DNA from: Variovorax ginsengisoli
GTDB taxonomy: Bacteria; Pseudomonadota; Gammaproteobacteria; Burkholderiales; Burkholderiaceae_C
Direction: 5' to 3'
Length of the DNA stretch: 64,000 bases
Assembly: GCF_030486595.1 (NCBI RefSeq)
Contig: NZ_JAUJZH010000017.1
Span: forward strand, 1 to 64,000
The notes beneath the pieces were generated by a model. That model was given only the letters and a program-made list of their open reading frames with translations, searched no databases and was not told the origin of the DNA. Of this stretch, positions 41,322-50,967 are shown one piece after another (the stretch's first letter is position 1; the number at the start of each line of letters is the position of its first letter). The translations under genes were made by a program, and so were the position numbers.

Positions 41322-41924
41322 CTATTTGTTGAAGGCCGAGGCCGGCAGCCGGAGGTCGGTCAGCTTCCAGTCTGCGAAGCCGCTGCGTTCCAAGACCAGG
41401 CCGAGGCGCTCGCTGTTGGGCTCGTCGTCGGGGCGGGCGGGGTCGACGGCGTAGGCCGTGACCCGGCTGGCGCCCTGGCGCTCGATGATCCAGCGGGCCT
41501 TCGTCGGCTCCGGCGCGGCGCTGTCCGCCGGGGCGCTGCCGGGGGGCGGCGGCGCCGGCTCGGACGCGCTGCGGCCGAGCCGGCCGTTCTGCATGGCGGC
41601 CATCACCGTTTCCGGCCGCACCATCGTGTCCACCAGCGGATTGACCAGGCTCGCGCCGATGACGTTGCCGAGCGCGCTCAGCGGGTTGCCGCCGTCCTTC
41701 GGCGCCCCGAGCTTCTGCGCCAGCAGGGCCGTCAGCTGTGCCTTGAGGCTTTCGCGCAGCCGGGGATAGTCGATGTGGGCATTGAGGGCTTCGGCGTCGC
41801 CGCGCTGCGCAGCCGCCTGGAGCTGGCGCACGGCCAGAAAGGGCGACAGGTACCAGTAGCCGGCGCCGGCCAGCAGGAGCAGCATGACCAAGGCGGCCGC
41901 AGCCAGGCGTTGTGGTTTCTTCAT
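41322..41924 (-). CDS. DUF2939 domain protein
   Basis: 200-residue protein with an N-terminal membrane anchor or signal (LAAAALVMLLLLAGAGYWYL) followed by SPFLAVRQLQAAAQRGDAEAL, the hallmark of DUF2939 proteins, and a Pro-rich insert before the C-terminal beta-rich part. Function unknown in the family. It converges on the hybrid kinase gene, 17 bases away, and is monocistronic. Periplasmic or membrane-facing location is inferred from the N-terminus. Confidence 0.82.
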   Translation of the reverse strand: MKKPQRLAAAALVMLLLLAGAGYWYLSPFLAVRQLQAAAQRGDAEALNAHIDYPRLRESLKAQLTALLAQKLGAPKDGGNPLSALGNVIGASLVNPLVDTMVRPETVMAAMQNGRLGRSASEPAPPPPGSAPADSAAPEPTKARWIIERQGASRVTAYAVDPARPDDEPNSERLGLVLERSGFADWKLTDLRLPASAFNK

Positions 41925-41961
41925 CCCCCGATTCTGCCAATCGGGACGCGCTCGCCGCGCT

Positions 41962-42300
41962 TTAGTACTTGAGGGTCACGCCGGCCTTCACGCCCTTTTT
42001 CTCATTGCCGTCGGAGAAGACGCCAGCGGAATAGGACAGGTCGCCTGCCGTGCTGCCGCCGAGCGAATAGGTCGGCCGGGAGCCGGTGGTGTCGACGCCG
42101 ATGTACTTGCTGCTGCCGTCAGGGCGTTGGGCGCCGACCGTGGCGCCCTTCGATTCCATCGACGTCTCGGTCGGGGACACGTTGGGCTCGACGTAGACAG
42201 TCCCGTTGTCGTCGCTCTTCAAGGGCAGTTTCGGGGTCTGAGCGAGGGCGGCGGCACAGCACGCGGCCAAGCCCAGCACTGCAACGATGGATGTGCGCAT
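41962..42300 (-). CDS. hypothetical secreted protein, 112 residues
   Basis: Clear signal peptide (MRTSIVAVLGLAACCAAALAQ) followed by a small, Gly/Ser/Thr-rich mature part ending in GVKAGVTLKY. The alternating polar and hydrophobic pattern with a terminal aromatic resembles small exported beta-rich proteins, but no family was recognised. It lies alone between the DUF2939 gene and a small membrane protein gene, on the same strand. Confidence 0.65.
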   Translation of the reverse strand: MRTSIVAVLGLAACCAAALAQTPKLPLKSDDNGTVYVEPNVSPTETSMESKGATVGAQRPDGSSKYIGVDTTGSRPTYSLGGSTAGDLSYSAGVFSDGNEKKGVKAGVTLKY

Positions 42301-42396
42301 GCCTGGATCCTGAAGCCGATGAGCCGGCGGCCGCGTAGGCCCGAGTCGCCGGCTCGGCTGCGCGTTGTCCGACAGGCGAGCCGGAGCTTCTGAGGT

Positions 42397-42633
42397 TCAG
42401 CGGCGCATGGCGTCGCGGATGACAGCGGCCGGCCCGATTCCGAGCGAGCCAAGCAATGTCAGGACCCAGAAGGTGACCGCCGCCGGTCCGACGACGACGA
42501 CTGTGGCGGTGGACATATGCTGATCGGCCCAGCCGACCGCGAGGACGACGATCGCGAAGACGATCGTCACGAAGACGCGATAGCTCGATACGCCTGGACG
42601 CCAGCGTCCGGTTCCGTCAGAAAGTCGAGCCAT
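42397..42633 (-). CDS. small membrane protein, 78 residues
   Basis: Two hydrophobic helices (VFVTIVFAIVVLAVGW and AAVTFWVLTLLGSLGIG) joined by a short loop. The ATG at 42633 is used because residues upstream are basic and low in information; ATG 42714 would add 27 residues. No ribosome binding site is clear for either. It is divergent from the DedA gene. No family recognised. Confidence 0.5.
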   Translation of the reverse strand: MARLSDGTGRWRPGVSSYRVFVTIVFAIVVLAVGWADQHMSTATVVVVGPAAVTFWVLTLLGSLGIGPAAVIRDAMRR

Positions 42634-42809
42634 GCTCGGACGAACGAGGCGGGCAGATCGCAAGCGCGGGGCTGCCAATGGCTGTGGCGAGAGTTCGATG
42701 AACGGAGAAGGCATGACGGAATTGTGCGGTGCGGAACCTGACTGTTGGCCTCCCAACGGCCAGGGACTGACCAAAATCCGCGGCCTCTTTCGTTCTTGAG
42801 AAGGCACGC

Positions 42810-43385
42810 GTGTCCGTCACCCGACTGCTCGCCGACTATGGCTACCTGGCTGTCTTTGCGGGCTGTCTTCTCGAGGGCGAGACGATCCTGCTGCTGGCCG
42901 GATTCGCGGGCCACCAGGGTCACTTGTCGTTGCCGCTGGTCCTCGCGATCGCCTTCATCGGCGGAGCCCTGGGCGACCAGATCTTCCATTGGGCGGGGCG
43001 CGCATGGGGCACGGCGCTGCTGGGCCGGATACCCGGTTTCCATGAGCGGGCGCGGCGGGTCATCGCATTGCTGAAGCGCCACGACGCATTGCTGATCGTC
43101 GGCATCCGCTTCATGTACGGCCTGCGCATCGTCGGGCCGATCGCCATGGGCGCCGTCGGCCTGTCGCCTCGGCGCTTCAGCGTTTTCAACGTGGTCGTCG
43201 CAGCCATCTGGGCGCCGCTGGTGGGTGGCCTGGGCTACCTGTTCGGCCATGCCGTCGAGGCGTTGCTGGGCGATGTCGCGCGCTTCGAGGAAGTGGCCCT
43301 GGCCCTGATCGTCGCTGGCGCGGCCTTGTTCGCGCTCATTCACGCCAGGCTGCGGGCGAGATCGAAATCGAAGGATCCGGAATGA
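42810..43385 (+). CDS. DedA family membrane protein
   Basis: 191-residue integral membrane protein of the DedA/VTT group, whose members act as undecaprenyl phosphate or phospholipid flippases. It has the family patterns EGETILLLAGF near the start and FMYGLRIVGPIAMGA in the middle, the latter holding the conserved arginine, plus four to five hydrophobic segments. GTG 42810 is preceded by AGAAGG at a good distance. It converges with the nuclease gene, leaving 14 bases between stops. Confidence 0.9.
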   Translation: MSVTRLLADYGYLAVFAGCLLEGETILLLAGFAGHQGHLSLPLVLAIAFIGGALGDQIFHWAGRAWGTALLGRIPGFHERARRVIALLKRHDALLIVGIRFMYGLRIVGPIAMGAVGLSPRRFSVFNVVVAAIWAPLVGGLGYLFGHAVEALLGDVARFEEVALALIVAGAALFALIHARLRARSKSKDPE

Positions 43386-43399
43386 TGAAGCGCAGCGGG

Positions 43400-43969
43400 T
43401 CAGTGCGTGTCGTGCTCCGTCCTGCGCCATTCCCAGGGCGGCACCGGGTTGGCGTCCCGCCAGAGCCCGATCTTCTTCGCCCGCGCTTCGGCTTCGGCGA
43501 ATTCATGCTGGCCGCGGGCCTGGGGCGTCTGCTCGTGGGCATAGGCGCGGTACCACCAGGCCATTCCGAGCGTGAGCATCGCCAGTCCGGCGTCCAGTGT
43601 CTTCGGACCCGGCGGCCCCGATGCCGGCGCGACCCTGACGCTGCACACTGCACGGCCATAGCGGTCGGTCTTCGGGCAATCGAGTTCGACCTCCTTTGCG
43701 AAGACCAGTCGCGACAGCGCTTGCTTCGCGCGGGCGCCGAAAGCCTGGCGCTTCTCGGGCGCGTCGATGGCATCGAGGCGGATCTTCAGCCGTTCGTAGC
43801 CGTCTGTCCCCGGACAGCGCGCCGTCAGCGTGTCGCCATCGGTGACGCCGACCACCAGGCAGTCGCGCGGCGCGGCGTGGAGGGCGAAGGGAAGGGTGAA
43901 CAAGAGCGCGAAGACGAGGCGGCGCGTCGGCCCACGAGGAACGCGAGTGCCGAATTCCTGGATCTTCAT
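43400..43969 (-). CDS. secreted thermonuclease-family nuclease
   Basis: 189-residue staphylococcal nuclease-like protein. After a signal peptide (FALLFTLPFALHA) come VTDGDTLTARC, IRLDAIDAPEKRQAF and KTDRYGRAVCSV, which hold the calcium-binding aspartate, catalytic Arg and Glu, and the second Arg. The mature part is rich in Cys and ends in DANPVPPWEWRR, typical of bacterial SNase proteins. Periplasmic or extracellular location is likely. Function in nutrient nucleic acid breakdown is inference. Confidence 0.88.
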   Translation of the reverse strand: MKIQEFGTRVPRGPTRRLVFALLFTLPFALHAAPRDCLVVGVTDGDTLTARCPGTDGYERLKIRLDAIDAPEKRQAFGARAKQALSRLVFAKEVELDCPKTDRYGRAVCSVRVAPASGPPGPKTLDAGLAMLTLGMAWWYRAYAHEQTPQARGQHEFAEAEARAKKIGLWRDANPVPPWEWRRTEHDTH

Positions 43970-44155
43970 CGTGCCCCTTCATTGCTGTTGCAGACTCACC
44001 ATACTAAGGCTCATCGACGGCGCATTGCCTTGCGGTAAAGCAGGCCTCGGGACGTTGGCGCTGGCGGCCCGCGCGCGCATCATCTCGTCACGGAGACGTA
44101 GGCTGTGCACACGTCGCGAAGCAAGTTGCTTCAGGCACAACGTGCAAGTAACCCT

Positions 44156-44350
44156 ATGGCAACCGACACACCCGGAATGGGCTCGGCATTCAACGATTGG
44201 CAGGCTCTTTCTCTGGCATACGAGGCGGCGATCGAATCCCTGCGTCGCCGCGAACCGGGGGCTGGCGAAGTCCTCAGGAAGATCTCGCGCGAGCTGCAAA
44301 CCTGCGAAGGGGCGAATGCCGAGAGGTCTGCTGCTGCGAAGCATCAATGA
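44156..44350 (+). CDS. hypothetical protein, 64 residues
   Basis: Short frame starting at ATG 44156 (MATDTPGMGSAFNDWQALSL...). It is helical, with no membrane segment and a normal codon pattern, but has no clear ribosome binding site. It lies just before the tRNA terminator on the opposite strand. No family recognised; it could be a real small gene or a chance frame. Confidence 0.4.
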   Translation: MATDTPGMGSAFNDWQALSLAYEAAIESLRRREPGAGEVLRKISRELQTCEGANAERSAAAKHQ

Positions 44351-44361
44351 AGCCCCCAAAG

Positions 44362-44396
44362 GAAAATGCCCCGCTACCTTTTGAGTAGCGGGGCAT
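44362..44396 (-). terminator. terminator of the distal tRNA-Asn gene
   Basis: Perfect 12-base stem ATGCCCCGCTAC (44366-44377) / GTAGCGGGGCAT (44385-44396). Read leftward it is followed by TTTTCC, so it serves the leftward tRNA at 44420-44495. Confidence 0.85.
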
Positions 44397-44419
44397 CCAG
44401 TGGCCTTGCGGCACATTTT

Positions 44420-44495
44420 TGGCTCCTCGACCTGGGCTCGAACCAGGGACCTACGGATTAACAGTCCGGCGCTCTACCAACTGAGCTATCGAGGA
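44420..44495 (-). tRNA. tRNA-Asn (GTT)
   Basis: 76 bases including encoded CCA. The acceptor stem TCCTCGA pairs with TCGAGGA, the anticodon loop is CTGTTAA with anticodon GTT, and the T arm contains GGTTCGAGCC. A TATAAT-like -10 lies on the same strand at 44507-44512. It differs by one D-loop base from the copy at 44704. Confidence 0.97.
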
Positions 44496-44578
44496 ACAAG
44501 CCTCAAATTATATATCGAGTGAACGGGCCGAATCCCCGCGCACCCACACGACGCGCTACAAAATTGAGGTCGCCGAAG

Positions 44579-44608
44579 CAAAAAAAAACGCGCCGACATG
44601 GGCGCGTT
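44579..44608 (-). terminator. terminator of the proximal tRNA-Asn gene
   Basis: Stem AACGCGCC / GGCGCGTT (44587-44594 and 44601-44608) followed, reading leftward, by a run of nine T. It lies 96 bases downstream of the tRNA at 44704-44779, so each tRNA is a separate transcription unit. Confidence 0.9.
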
Positions 44609-44703
44609 CTGCAGAGACACTCGACGCTCGTGTAGAGGCCGAATGCAGAGCCGAAGCTCTTCTTGCTTTGCCGCCGAAAAACAGGTTCACTGCGGCTTGA
44701 TTC

Positions 44704-44779
44704 TGGCTCCTCGACCTGGGCTCGAACCAGGGACCTACGGATTAACAGTCCGGCGCTCTACCGACTGAGCTATCGAGGA
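44704..44779 (-). tRNA. tRNA-Asn (GTT), second copy
   Basis: 76 bases with encoded CCA, identical to the copy at 44420 except for one D-loop position. TATAAT lies on the same strand at 44791-44796, with a weak -35 about 18 bases further upstream. Confidence 0.97.
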
Positions 44780-44857
44780 ACAAGCCTTAAATTATAGCGT
44801 GGTTTTCGCCCACTTCGGAACAAGCCCGAGATTCCTGCGCCGCTGCGCAGCGATGCC

Positions 44858-45778
44858 TCAGGCGGAGCGATTGCAGATCGCCATCAGCCGCCGTGCCGCC
44901 TCCTCGGGCTGCGGGTCGGCCACCAGCGCACGCACCACGGCCACCGAGCCGACGCCCGTGGCCAGCACCTCGGGCATGCGCTCTTCATCGACGCCGCCGA
45001 TGCCGACCTGCGGGTAACCTCGCATGAGCCGCGCATACGCAGCCAGGCGCGCCACGCCTTGGGGCGCGGTCGCCATCCGCTTGAGCGTGGTCGGGTAGAC
45101 CGCGCCCATCGCGATATAGCTCGGGCTTGCGAGGTCGGCGCGAAGCATTTCCGCGTAGCCGTGGGTGCTGACGCCGAGGCGAATGCCGGAGTCGCGGATC
45201 GTCCGCAATTCTGCGGGAGCCAGCGCGTCGAGGTCTTCCTGGCCCAGATGCAGGCCGTAGGCCCGCGCGGCGATGGCGTTCTTCCAGTGGTCGTTGATGA
45301 AGAGCAGGGCGCCCGTGCCGCGCACCGCCTCGACAGCCGCCTGCACCTCGTGCTCGATGGCGCCGACATCGTCCGACTTGAAGCGCAGCTGCACCGTCGG
45401 CACGCCCGCGCGCGCCATGCGGCCGACCCATTGGGCATCGGGCAGCACCGCATACAGGCCCAGCTTCTCGGGGCAGGGCGGAAACGCGTCGTTGCGGCGC
45501 GTCGGCGGAAAGGATCGCAGGCCGAAATCGGCCGGGGTGTCGGGCCAGGCCTCGGCGTCGAAGCGCCCGTTGCGCTCGCTCTGTGCCCGCCATGCGCGCG
45601 CCAGGCATTCGGCGTCGATGTCGATGAAGCCCAGGGTGCCGCAGGCCTGCTTCGCGCCGCGGTAGATCGGGTCGTCGGAGGTGAACGAATCCGCGGCGTG
45701 GCTCGTCGTGCCAAAGCGCGCGGCGTGGGCCGCCACGATGGCCCGCGTGATGTTGGAGGCGTCGGTCATGGCGGTCAT
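44858..45778 (-). CDS. thiE: thiamine phosphate synthase with N-terminal extension
   Basis: 306-residue enzyme joining HMP-PP and thiazole phosphate. The catalytic TIM barrel begins near residue 107 (LGLYAVLPDAQWVGRMARAGV) and shows the FINDHWKNAIAARAYGLHLGQEDL region and the phosphate-binding GIGGVDEERMPEVLATGVGSVAVV. About 105 residues precede it, including YRGAKQACGTLGFIDIDAECLARAW, a part absent from standard ThiE and without a recognised domain. ATG 45778 overlaps the thiG stop (ATGA). Last gene of thiO-thiS-thiG-thiE. Confidence 0.92.
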   Translation of the reverse strand: MTAMTDASNITRAIVAAHAARFGTTSHAADSFTSDDPIYRGAKQACGTLGFIDIDAECLARAWRAQSERNGRFDAEAWPDTPADFGLRSFPPTRRNDAFPPCPEKLGLYAVLPDAQWVGRMARAGVPTVQLRFKSDDVGAIEHEVQAAVEAVRGTGALLFINDHWKNAIAARAYGLHLGQEDLDALAPAELRTIRDSGIRLGVSTHGYAEMLRADLASPSYIAMGAVYPTTLKRMATAPQGVARLAAYARLMRGYPQVGIGGVDEERMPEVLATGVGSVAVVRALVADPQPEEAARRLMAICNRSA

Positions 45779-46593
45779 TGGGAAGCGGCGTGATGCCAGA
45801 AGGGTGTGCCCAGCACCGGCGTGCTCGGCTGGGCCGAATCCTGCGCCGCCATCGCGCCGGCATGGTGGGCCGAGCGCCCGGCCTGCACCGCATCTGCGAA
45901 GGCGCCGGCCATCGCGACCGGGTCCTGCGCCAGCGCCACCGCGGTGTTCAGCAGGACGCCGTCGTAGCCCCATTCCATCACTTGGCAGGCATGCGAGGGC
46001 AAGCCCAGCCCGGCGTCGACCAGCAGCGGCACTGACAGCCGCTCGCGCAGCACCTGCAAGGCGTAGGGGTTGACAGGCCCGCGCCCGGTGCCGATCGGCG
46101 CCGCCCAGGGCATCACGGCCTGGCAGCCGACATCAACCAGCCGCTGGCACAACACGAGGTCCTCGGTGCAGTAGGGCAGCACCTGGAAGCCGTCGCGGAT
46201 CAACTGCGCGGCGGCGTCGACCAGGTTCAGCGTGTCGGGCTGCAGCGTGTAGTCGTCGCCGATCAGTTCGAGCTTGATCCAGGGCGTGTCGAAGAGCTCG
46301 CGCGCCATCTGCGCCGTGGCGATCGCCTCCTGCACGCTGTGGCAGCCGGCCGTGTTGGGCAGCACCGGCACGCCGAGGCTGCGCAGCAGATCCCAGAAGC
46401 CGTTGTCGCCGCCGGCGCCGCCCAGCGTCGCGGTCTGGCGGCGCAGCGAGGCGGTGAGCATGGCGGGCCGCGCGCGCCGGACGGCCGCCTCGAGCACGTC
46501 GGGCGAGGGGTAGCGCGCGGTGCCGAGCAGCAGCCGGCTGTCGAAGCTCTGGCCGTAGAGCACGAGCGGATCGTTGGCGGGAATCGGTGTCAT
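45775..46593 (-). CDS. thiG: thiazole synthase
   Basis: 272-residue enzyme forming the thiazole ring from deoxyxylulose phosphate, ThiS thiocarboxylate and dehydroglycine. The Schiff-base lysine is K107 in PWIKLELIGDD. PNTAGCHSVQEA, MPWAAPIGTGRG and LLVDAGLGLPSHACQVMEWG are typical. A Ser/Pro-rich tail follows the barrel. It starts 9 bases after thiS. The name fits both sequence and operon position. Confidence 0.95.
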   Translation of the reverse strand: MTPIPANDPLVLYGQSFDSRLLLGTARYPSPDVLEAAVRRARPAMLTASLRRQTATLGGAGGDNGFWDLLRSLGVPVLPNTAGCHSVQEAIATAQMARELFDTPWIKLELIGDDYTLQPDTLNLVDAAAQLIRDGFQVLPYCTEDLVLCQRLVDVGCQAVMPWAAPIGTGRGPVNPYALQVLRERLSVPLLVDAGLGLPSHACQVMEWGYDGVLLNTAVALAQDPVAMAGAFADAVQAGRSAHHAGAMAAQDSAQPSTPVLGTPFWHHAASQ

Positions 46594-46602
46594 GGGGTGT
46601 CC

Positions 46603-46800
46603 TCAGCCGCCCGTCACGGGGCGGATCACTTCGATGCGGTCGTCGGCCTGCAGCAGGTGCGCGCCATAGTTCGAGCGTGGCACGAACTGGCGGTTGACGG
46701 CGACGGCGAACGGCGGTTTGGCCTCGATGAGCGCAAGCGCGTCCGACAGCGTCGCGCCGGCCGGCAGCTGGTGGGGTTGGTCGTTGATCAGCAGGTTCAT
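46603..46800 (-). CDS. thiS: sulfur carrier protein ThiS
   Basis: 65-residue ubiquitin-like sulfur carrier ending in the required Gly-Gly (RPVTGG), which is adenylated and thiocarboxylated to donate sulfur to ThiG. The start at 46800 overlaps the thiO stop by 4 bases. Too small for many gene finders but clear from length, C-terminus and neighbours. Confidence 0.95.
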   Translation of the reverse strand: MNLLINDQPHQLPAGATLSDALALIEAKPPFAVAVNRQFVPRSNYGAHLLQADDRIEVIRPVTGG

Positions 46801-47897
46801 GGATGGGTTGCGAGGCCGAAGCGGCCGGCCAGCGCCGACTGGCCGGTGGCCAGCAGTTCGAGCGCCACGTCGAGGATCGCCGGCGCGATCATGAAGCCGT
46901 GGCGATAGAGGCCGTTGACCTGCATCACGTGCGGGCGCAGCTCTCGCACGGCCGGCAGATTGTCGGGCAGGGTCGGGCGGCACTGGGTCGCGATCTCGAC
47001 GATGCGCGCTTCCGCGAAGCCGCTGTGCACCGCGTAGGCCGCGCTCAGCAGCTCGAGCGTGGAGCGCACGCTGGCCGGCGACATGTCGTCCGATTCGATT
47101 TCGGTGGCACCGATGACGAACAGGTGATCGGGCTTGGGGGCAATGTAGATCGGGTAGCGCGGGTGCACCAGCCGCATCGGCCGCCGCAGCGTGACTTCGG
47201 GCGCATGGACCCGGATCACTTCGCCGCGCACGCCGCGCAGCGCGCTCCACTGCGGCTTGGCGCCGAGGCCGCGGCAGTCGATCACGCGTTCGGGCTGGCC
47301 GGCGGCGCCGGGACTGAAGTCGTCGGGCGTGCGCGGCGCGTGCCAGTGCAGCCGGGCCTTCGGCTGCGCCTGCAGCGTGGCCAGCAGCGCGTCGAGCAAG
47401 GCGCGGTTGTCGAGCTGGCCTTCGTCGGGCAGCAGCAGCGCCTGCGCGAAGCGCCGCCCCAGCGCGGGTTCGATGGCCTCGATGCCGGCGGCGTCGAGCG
47501 TGCGCATCGCGGGCAGCTCCGGCACCCGTTCGCCGGTGCGCTCCAGCACACGGCGCAGCCGCGCGGCCTCGGCGGCGTCCTGGCGGTGCCACAGCACCAG
47601 CGTGCCTTCGCGCTGGAAGAACACCGGGGCCGCGAGCGCTGCGATCAGCGTCGGCCAGCGGTCGAGCGCGTGGTGTCCCATGCGCACGACCGACGGCGGC
47701 GCCACGGCCGATTCGGCCAGCGGCGCGAGCATCGCGGCAGCGACCCGTGCGGCGGCGCCCTCGGCCTGCGGGCCACCGGCTTCGTACAGGTCGATCTCGC
47801 AGCCGGCCCGGGCCAGTGCCAGTGCCAGCAGGCGGCCCATGAGCCCGGCGCCGAGCACGGCCGCGGAGCGGAAAGGGAATTCTTGCAACGGGCTCAT
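46797..47897 (-). CDS. thiO: glycine oxidase-like FAD protein ThiO
   Basis: 366-residue FAD-dependent amine oxidase of the DAO family that yields dehydroglycine for ThiG. GAGLMGRLLALALARAGCEIDLYE is the dinucleotide-binding fold (motif within the first 30 residues), and HRHGFMIAPAI-like sequence near the end matches ThiO. ATG 47897 is chosen; an in-frame GTG at 47918 would add seven residues. Only 47 bases separate it from the divergent thiD. Confidence 0.88.
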   Translation of the reverse strand: MSPLQEFPFRSAAVLGAGLMGRLLALALARAGCEIDLYEAGGPQAEGAAARVAAAMLAPLAESAVAPPSVVRMGHHALDRWPTLIAALAAPVFFQREGTLVLWHRQDAAEAARLRRVLERTGERVPELPAMRTLDAAGIEAIEPALGRRFAQALLLPDEGQLDNRALLDALLATLQAQPKARLHWHAPRTPDDFSPGAAGQPERVIDCRGLGAKPQWSALRGVRGEVIRVHAPEVTLRRPMRLVHPRYPIYIAPKPDHLFVIGATEIESDDMSPASVRSTLELLSAAYAVHSGFAEARIVEIATQCRPTLPDNLPAVRELRPHVMQVNGLYRHGFMIAPAILDVALELLATGQSALAGRFGLATHP

Positions 47898-47944
47898 CGC
47901 GGATTCAGCGTGGGCCACGGCGTGCGTGGCCGATAATTTTCAAC

Positions 47945-48790
<846 letters not shown>

Positions 48791-50110
48791 CCAGGGCCAG
48801 CACGAAGGTCAGGGCCAGGGTCGGCAGCGCCGAGCCCCACTGCGGCGCCCAGGCGGCGCAGGCGTGGTAGATCGCGATGCCGCCGATCCAGATGGCGGCC
48901 GCGGCCAGGTCGACGCGGCGGCTCGCCAGCGGCACCGGCGCGTTGCCGGTGCCGAGCCGGCCGAGGATCACGCCGTAGAGCGGCACGAACACCGAACTCA
49001 GCAGCAGCAGGAAGGGTTCGAGGGTGTGCATCGGCAGCACCAGCGCGAAGCCGATGCAGACCGCGGCCAGCAGCAGCCCCCAGCGCCGCACGCTCCAGCG
49101 CGGCTGCAGGCTGTGGGCCGACACCGAGCCCGAGTAGACATCGCCATAGGCGTTGTCGAGCTCGTCGATCAGGATCAGGCCGAGTGCGACCAGGCCGCCT
49201 TGCGCCAGCAGCAGGGCGGCGACCAGGTCGGTGCCGGGCTCGGCGACGCTCACGACCATCACGCCGAGCGCGTAGCACCAGACGTTGGCCAGCACATAGC
49301 CGATCCAGGTGCCGCTGAAGGCTCCGCCCAGGCCGCCCGTGCTGCGCTTGCCGTGGCGGGCGTAGTCGGCCACCAGCGGCAACCACGAGACCGGCATGGC
49401 GATCACCAGATCGAGCGCGCCGAACATGCCCATCGAGCCGTCGCCGGGGCGGGTCCAGAAAGCCTCCAGTCCCTTGGCGTGGAGCCGGGCCGCGAACTGC
49501 CAGGTCAGCCAGGCCAGCGAGAGCACCACCAGCGGCAGGCCGAAGCGGCTCACGAAGCGGCGTACAAGCTTGACCATCGAGCCGGCCAGCAAGGCCAGCA
49601 GCACGGCGCCCCACAGCAGCGTCGTCAGGATGGTGCCCAGCGGGCCGCCGAGCGACCAGCCGAATGCCTGCGCGCCGATGGCCTGGGTGCCTTCGCGCAT
49701 GATCACGAGCTCGAAGGTGGTCCAGCCGATGAGCTGCACGATGTTGAGCACCACCGGCAGCCGCGCGAAGGCGCTGCCGTAGGTGGCGTTCATGAGGCCG
49801 GCGCTGGCCAGGCCGCTTTCGCAGCCGACACGGGCCGTCCAGGCCAGCAGGCCGGCGCCTATGCAGGAGCCCAGCACGATCGCCAGCATCGCGTCGCGGG
49901 TGCCGACCGCGGGCACCAGGTAGGCGCCGATCTGCATCACCAGCAGGCCGACGCCGAGGCTGAACCAGAGCGCCATGTGGTCGCGCCACTGGAAGACGCG
50001 GTGCGATTCGCCAAGCGGCGTCAGCGCCTCGTTGGCCGTGGCCGAGGCCTGTTCATGGGTTGTATTTGCCATCCATTTGCTCCATGCAAGTGTGTGGCAG
50101 GTGGGCGAGG

Positions 50111-50153
50111 CCGGCGACCCGACCGCCGCGCGAGAAAACGTGGCGGCCGCCGG
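50111..50153 (-). promoter_or_regulatory. hairpin in the cytX 5' leader, possible expression platform
   Basis: CCGGCG and CGCCGG arms (50148-50153 and 50111-50116) enclose a second GCCGCC/GGCGGT helix. It lies between the TPP aptamer and the cytX start. No T run follows, so control of transcription elongation by this hairpin alone is unclear. Confidence 0.45.
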
Positions 50154-50157
50154 ACCA

Positions 50158-50250
50158 GCTTCCCTGCGCGAGGATTACCTCAGTCAGGTTCAAAGGGACT
50201 CTCTCAGCCAGCCTGCAACAGCGTGTTGCGGGCCGGCACCCCTAGCGTTG
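50158..50250 (-). promoter_or_regulatory. TPP riboswitch
   Basis: Reading leftward, the conserved THI-element blocks appear in order: CTAGGGGTGCC, GGCTGAGAGAGTCCC, TTTGAACCTGA, GGTAATCCTCGCGCAGGGA. It lies 86 bases upstream of cytX on the same strand and should lower cytX expression when thiamine pyrophosphate is plentiful. Confidence 0.95.
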
Positions 50251-50305
50251 CTTCCGTCAGGCGAAGCAGGTCGATTGTAGAGCCGGCCGGGACCGGCGGG
50301 CCCGC

Positions 50306-50890
50306 TCAGGCGGCGGGAGTGCCCGTGGGCTTCGCCGAGCGCGCGTCGTCGCGGGCGATCAGCGGCACGACGATGCGGCGCACACCGATGGCCAGCACCC
50401 AGAACACCCCCGTGATCACGATCGCCAGCGCGAGCCCGGCGGCGATGTCGAAGGGGAAATGGGCGCCAACGTAGATGCGCGCCCAGCCGGTGACCAGTGC
50501 GATTGCGAACACCGCGAGGCCGAGCGTTCGCAAGGCCGGGCGCAGACAGAGCACCAGCGCCAGCGTGAACATCACGCTCGCATGCGCGCTCGGCAGCGAC
50601 CCCCTGGCCCCGTGGGCGATGTAGTTCGGGCTCAGGCCGGCGACGAAGGGCCTGGGGAGGTTGAGAGCCTGGGCCAGCGCGTGCGCGGCCAGCGAGGCGG
50701 CGCCGGCGGCGGCCAGGGTCGCCATCAGGTAGCCGCGTTGTGCGGGCTGCCGCCAGGCGGCCACGGCCAGCAGCGCCAGGCAGAGCCAGGAGGTTCCCTC
50801 GGCCAACAGCGTCGCCAGCCAGAGGAACTGCGCGTCGGGCGAATGGCCCGCGCCGAGCCATTGGAAAAGAGAGATGTTGACGTCCTGCAT
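50306..50890 (-). CDS. PAP2 family phosphatase, BcrC-like
   Basis: 194-residue membrane phosphatase with about five to six helices. PSAHAS and the ARIYVGAHFPFDI motif hold the catalytic histidines, and LPRPF is the first motif; its usual lysine seven residues before the Arg is not present. The small size and motif style resemble undecaprenyl pyrophosphate phosphatases (BcrC/YbjG). It lies 77 bases after the FNR gene on the same strand and before the riboswitch. Substrate is inference. Confidence 0.85.
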   Translation of the reverse strand: MQDVNISLFQWLGAGHSPDAQFLWLATLLAEGTSWLCLALLAVAAWRQPAQRGYLMATLAAAGAASLAAHALAQALNLPRPFVAGLSPNYIAHGARGSLPSAHASVMFTLALVLCLRPALRTLGLAVFAIALVTGWARIYVGAHFPFDIAAGLALAIVITGVFWVLAIGVRRIVVPLIARDDARSAKPTGTPAA

Positions 50891-50967
50891 GTCAGGCGAT
50901 CCTAAGGCCAGCGGGTGTCCCCACCATGAACGCGGTGTTCACGTGCGATTCAGGCATCGATCGGTTC

